Below are positions 6,080 to 6,614 of a stretch of DNA of 6,614 nucleotides, piece by piece. The stretch comes from Flavobacteriaceae bacterium. GTDB lineage: Bacteria; Bacteroidota; Bacteroidia; Flavobacteriales; Flavobacteriaceae. The DNA is taken from positions 1 through 6,614 of the forward strand of contig JABHGH010000021.1 of assembly GCA_018672145.1 (NCBI GenBank). The letters run 5' to 3'. The number at the start of each line of letters is the position of its first letter. Positions within the stretch are counted from its first letter, which is position 1. The position numbers were made by a program, and so were the translations under genes. Below the pieces are notes generated by a model. It was not told the DNA's origin and ran no database searches. It worked only from the letters and a program-made list of their open reading frames with translations.

Positions 6080-6614
6080 ATGCATAAAAATTCGATCAAA
6101 TTTATTTTCGCCACACTATCCTTACTGATGGTGTTATCATGTGGTCCTTATCAAAAAGCATTAAAAAGCGATGATATTAAACTAAAATATGACCTTGCAG
6201 AGAACTATTACGAAGAAGGAGAGTTTCGTCGTGCAAAGGGCCTGTTTGAGCAATTAAAACCAATATACAGAGGTAAACCACAGTCAGAACGTATCACATT
6301 TTTTTACGCAAATTGCCTCTTGAATACAGGATCCTATATCACGGCATCCTATGAGTTCGAATCTTTTATAAATGCATTCCCAAAAAGTCAAAAACTAGAA
6401 GAGGCCTATTATTTAATGGCTTATTCTTATATGAAATTATCCCCTGTTTACAGTTTAGATCAGACTAACACAGAAGAAGCGCTTAACAAACTGCAGGATT
6501 ACATTAACCGTTATCCAAATAGTGAGCGTCTTACTGAAGTCAACGCGATTGTTACGGAATTGATTCGGAAAATTGAACGTAAGTCTTTTGAAAATGCAAA
6601 ACAATTTTTTACAA
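6080..6614 (+). CDS. bamD: Outer membrane protein assembly factor BamD, lipoprotein (3' end outside window)
   Basis: BamD is the TPR lipoprotein that works with BamA to fold beta-barrel proteins into the outer membrane. The first 178 residues are present; relatives run to about 260-270. A type II signal peptide (basic HKNSIK, then FIFATLSLLMVLS) ends at lipobox VLSC with Cys21 as the lipidated residue. No acidic surface-export signal follows the Cys (GPYQKAL), which fits a lipoprotein facing the periplasm. TPR-like helical pairs cover about 34-65 (YEEGEFRRAKGLFEQL), 70-103 (YITASYEFESFINAFP) and 107-147 (EEALNKLQDYINRYPNS). The YRGKPQ and KLSPVYSLDQT segments are typical of Bacteroidota BamD. 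No in-frame start exists upstream because a TAA lies at 6068-6070, and later Met codons would remove the signal peptide. Flavobacteriia often carry bamD after dapA. Confidence 0.93.
   Translation, partial: MHKNSIKFIFATLSLLMVLSCGPYQKALKSDDIKLKYDLAENYYEEGEFRRAKGLFEQLKPIYRGKPQSERITFFYANCLLNTGSYITASYEFESFINAFPKSQKLEEAYYLMAYSYMKLSPVYSLDQTNTEEALNKLQDYINRYPNSERLTEVNAIVTELIRKIERKSFENAKQFFT

Noticed and set aside
1..6614. Mobile element, defence system, CRISPR array, tRNA or riboswitch
   Set aside because: Coding density is high, all intact genes are recognisable housekeeping or conserved genes, the spacers are under 100 bp, and I see no transposase, direct-repeat array, tRNA-like cloverleaf or aptamer-like sequence.

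Overview
The window reads as a chromosomal, housekeeping stretch of a Bacteroidota genome, most likely from the class Flavobacteriia or a close relative. Three things point there: AT-rich DNA with no clear Shine-Dalgarno sequences, -7 promoter elements of the TAnnTTTG type, and protein sequences and gene order that I recognise from that group (GNAT next to ribD and prmC; ligA, a DUF6913-like protein, dapA and bamD in a row). I see no mobile elements, tRNA or rRNA genes, CRISPR arrays or defence genes.

Layout. The left edge holds the 3' end of a hotdog-fold thioesterase on the plus strand. It converges with, and overlaps tail to tail, a minus-strand ribD for riboflavin synthesis. A 46-bp divergent spacer then separates ribD from a plus-strand series. 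In that series, a GNAT acetyltransferase overlaps prmC by 11 bp, prmC overlaps the NAD-dependent DNA ligase ligA by 4 bp, a 97-bp spacer follows, a small protein of unknown function overlaps dapA by 8 bp, and a 40-bp spacer with a good -7 element leads into bamD, which runs off the right edge.

How the genes relate. They do not form one pathway. They cover flavin synthesis (ribD), release-factor methylation (prmC), DNA replication and repair (ligA), lysine and diaminopimelate synthesis (dapA) and outer-membrane protein assembly (bamD). The links are transcriptional and translational: overlapping stop and start codons suggest two coupled blocks, GNAT-prmC-ligA and DUF6913-dapA, with bamD probably having its own promoter.

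I found no convincing novel system. The points most worth a second look are the uncharacterised protein coupled to dapA, a promoter that would give bamD an almost leaderless mRNA, the ATGA-linked prmC-ligA pair, and two substitutions in the NMN-binding Ia domain of LigA. All family calls were made by eye, without database searches.
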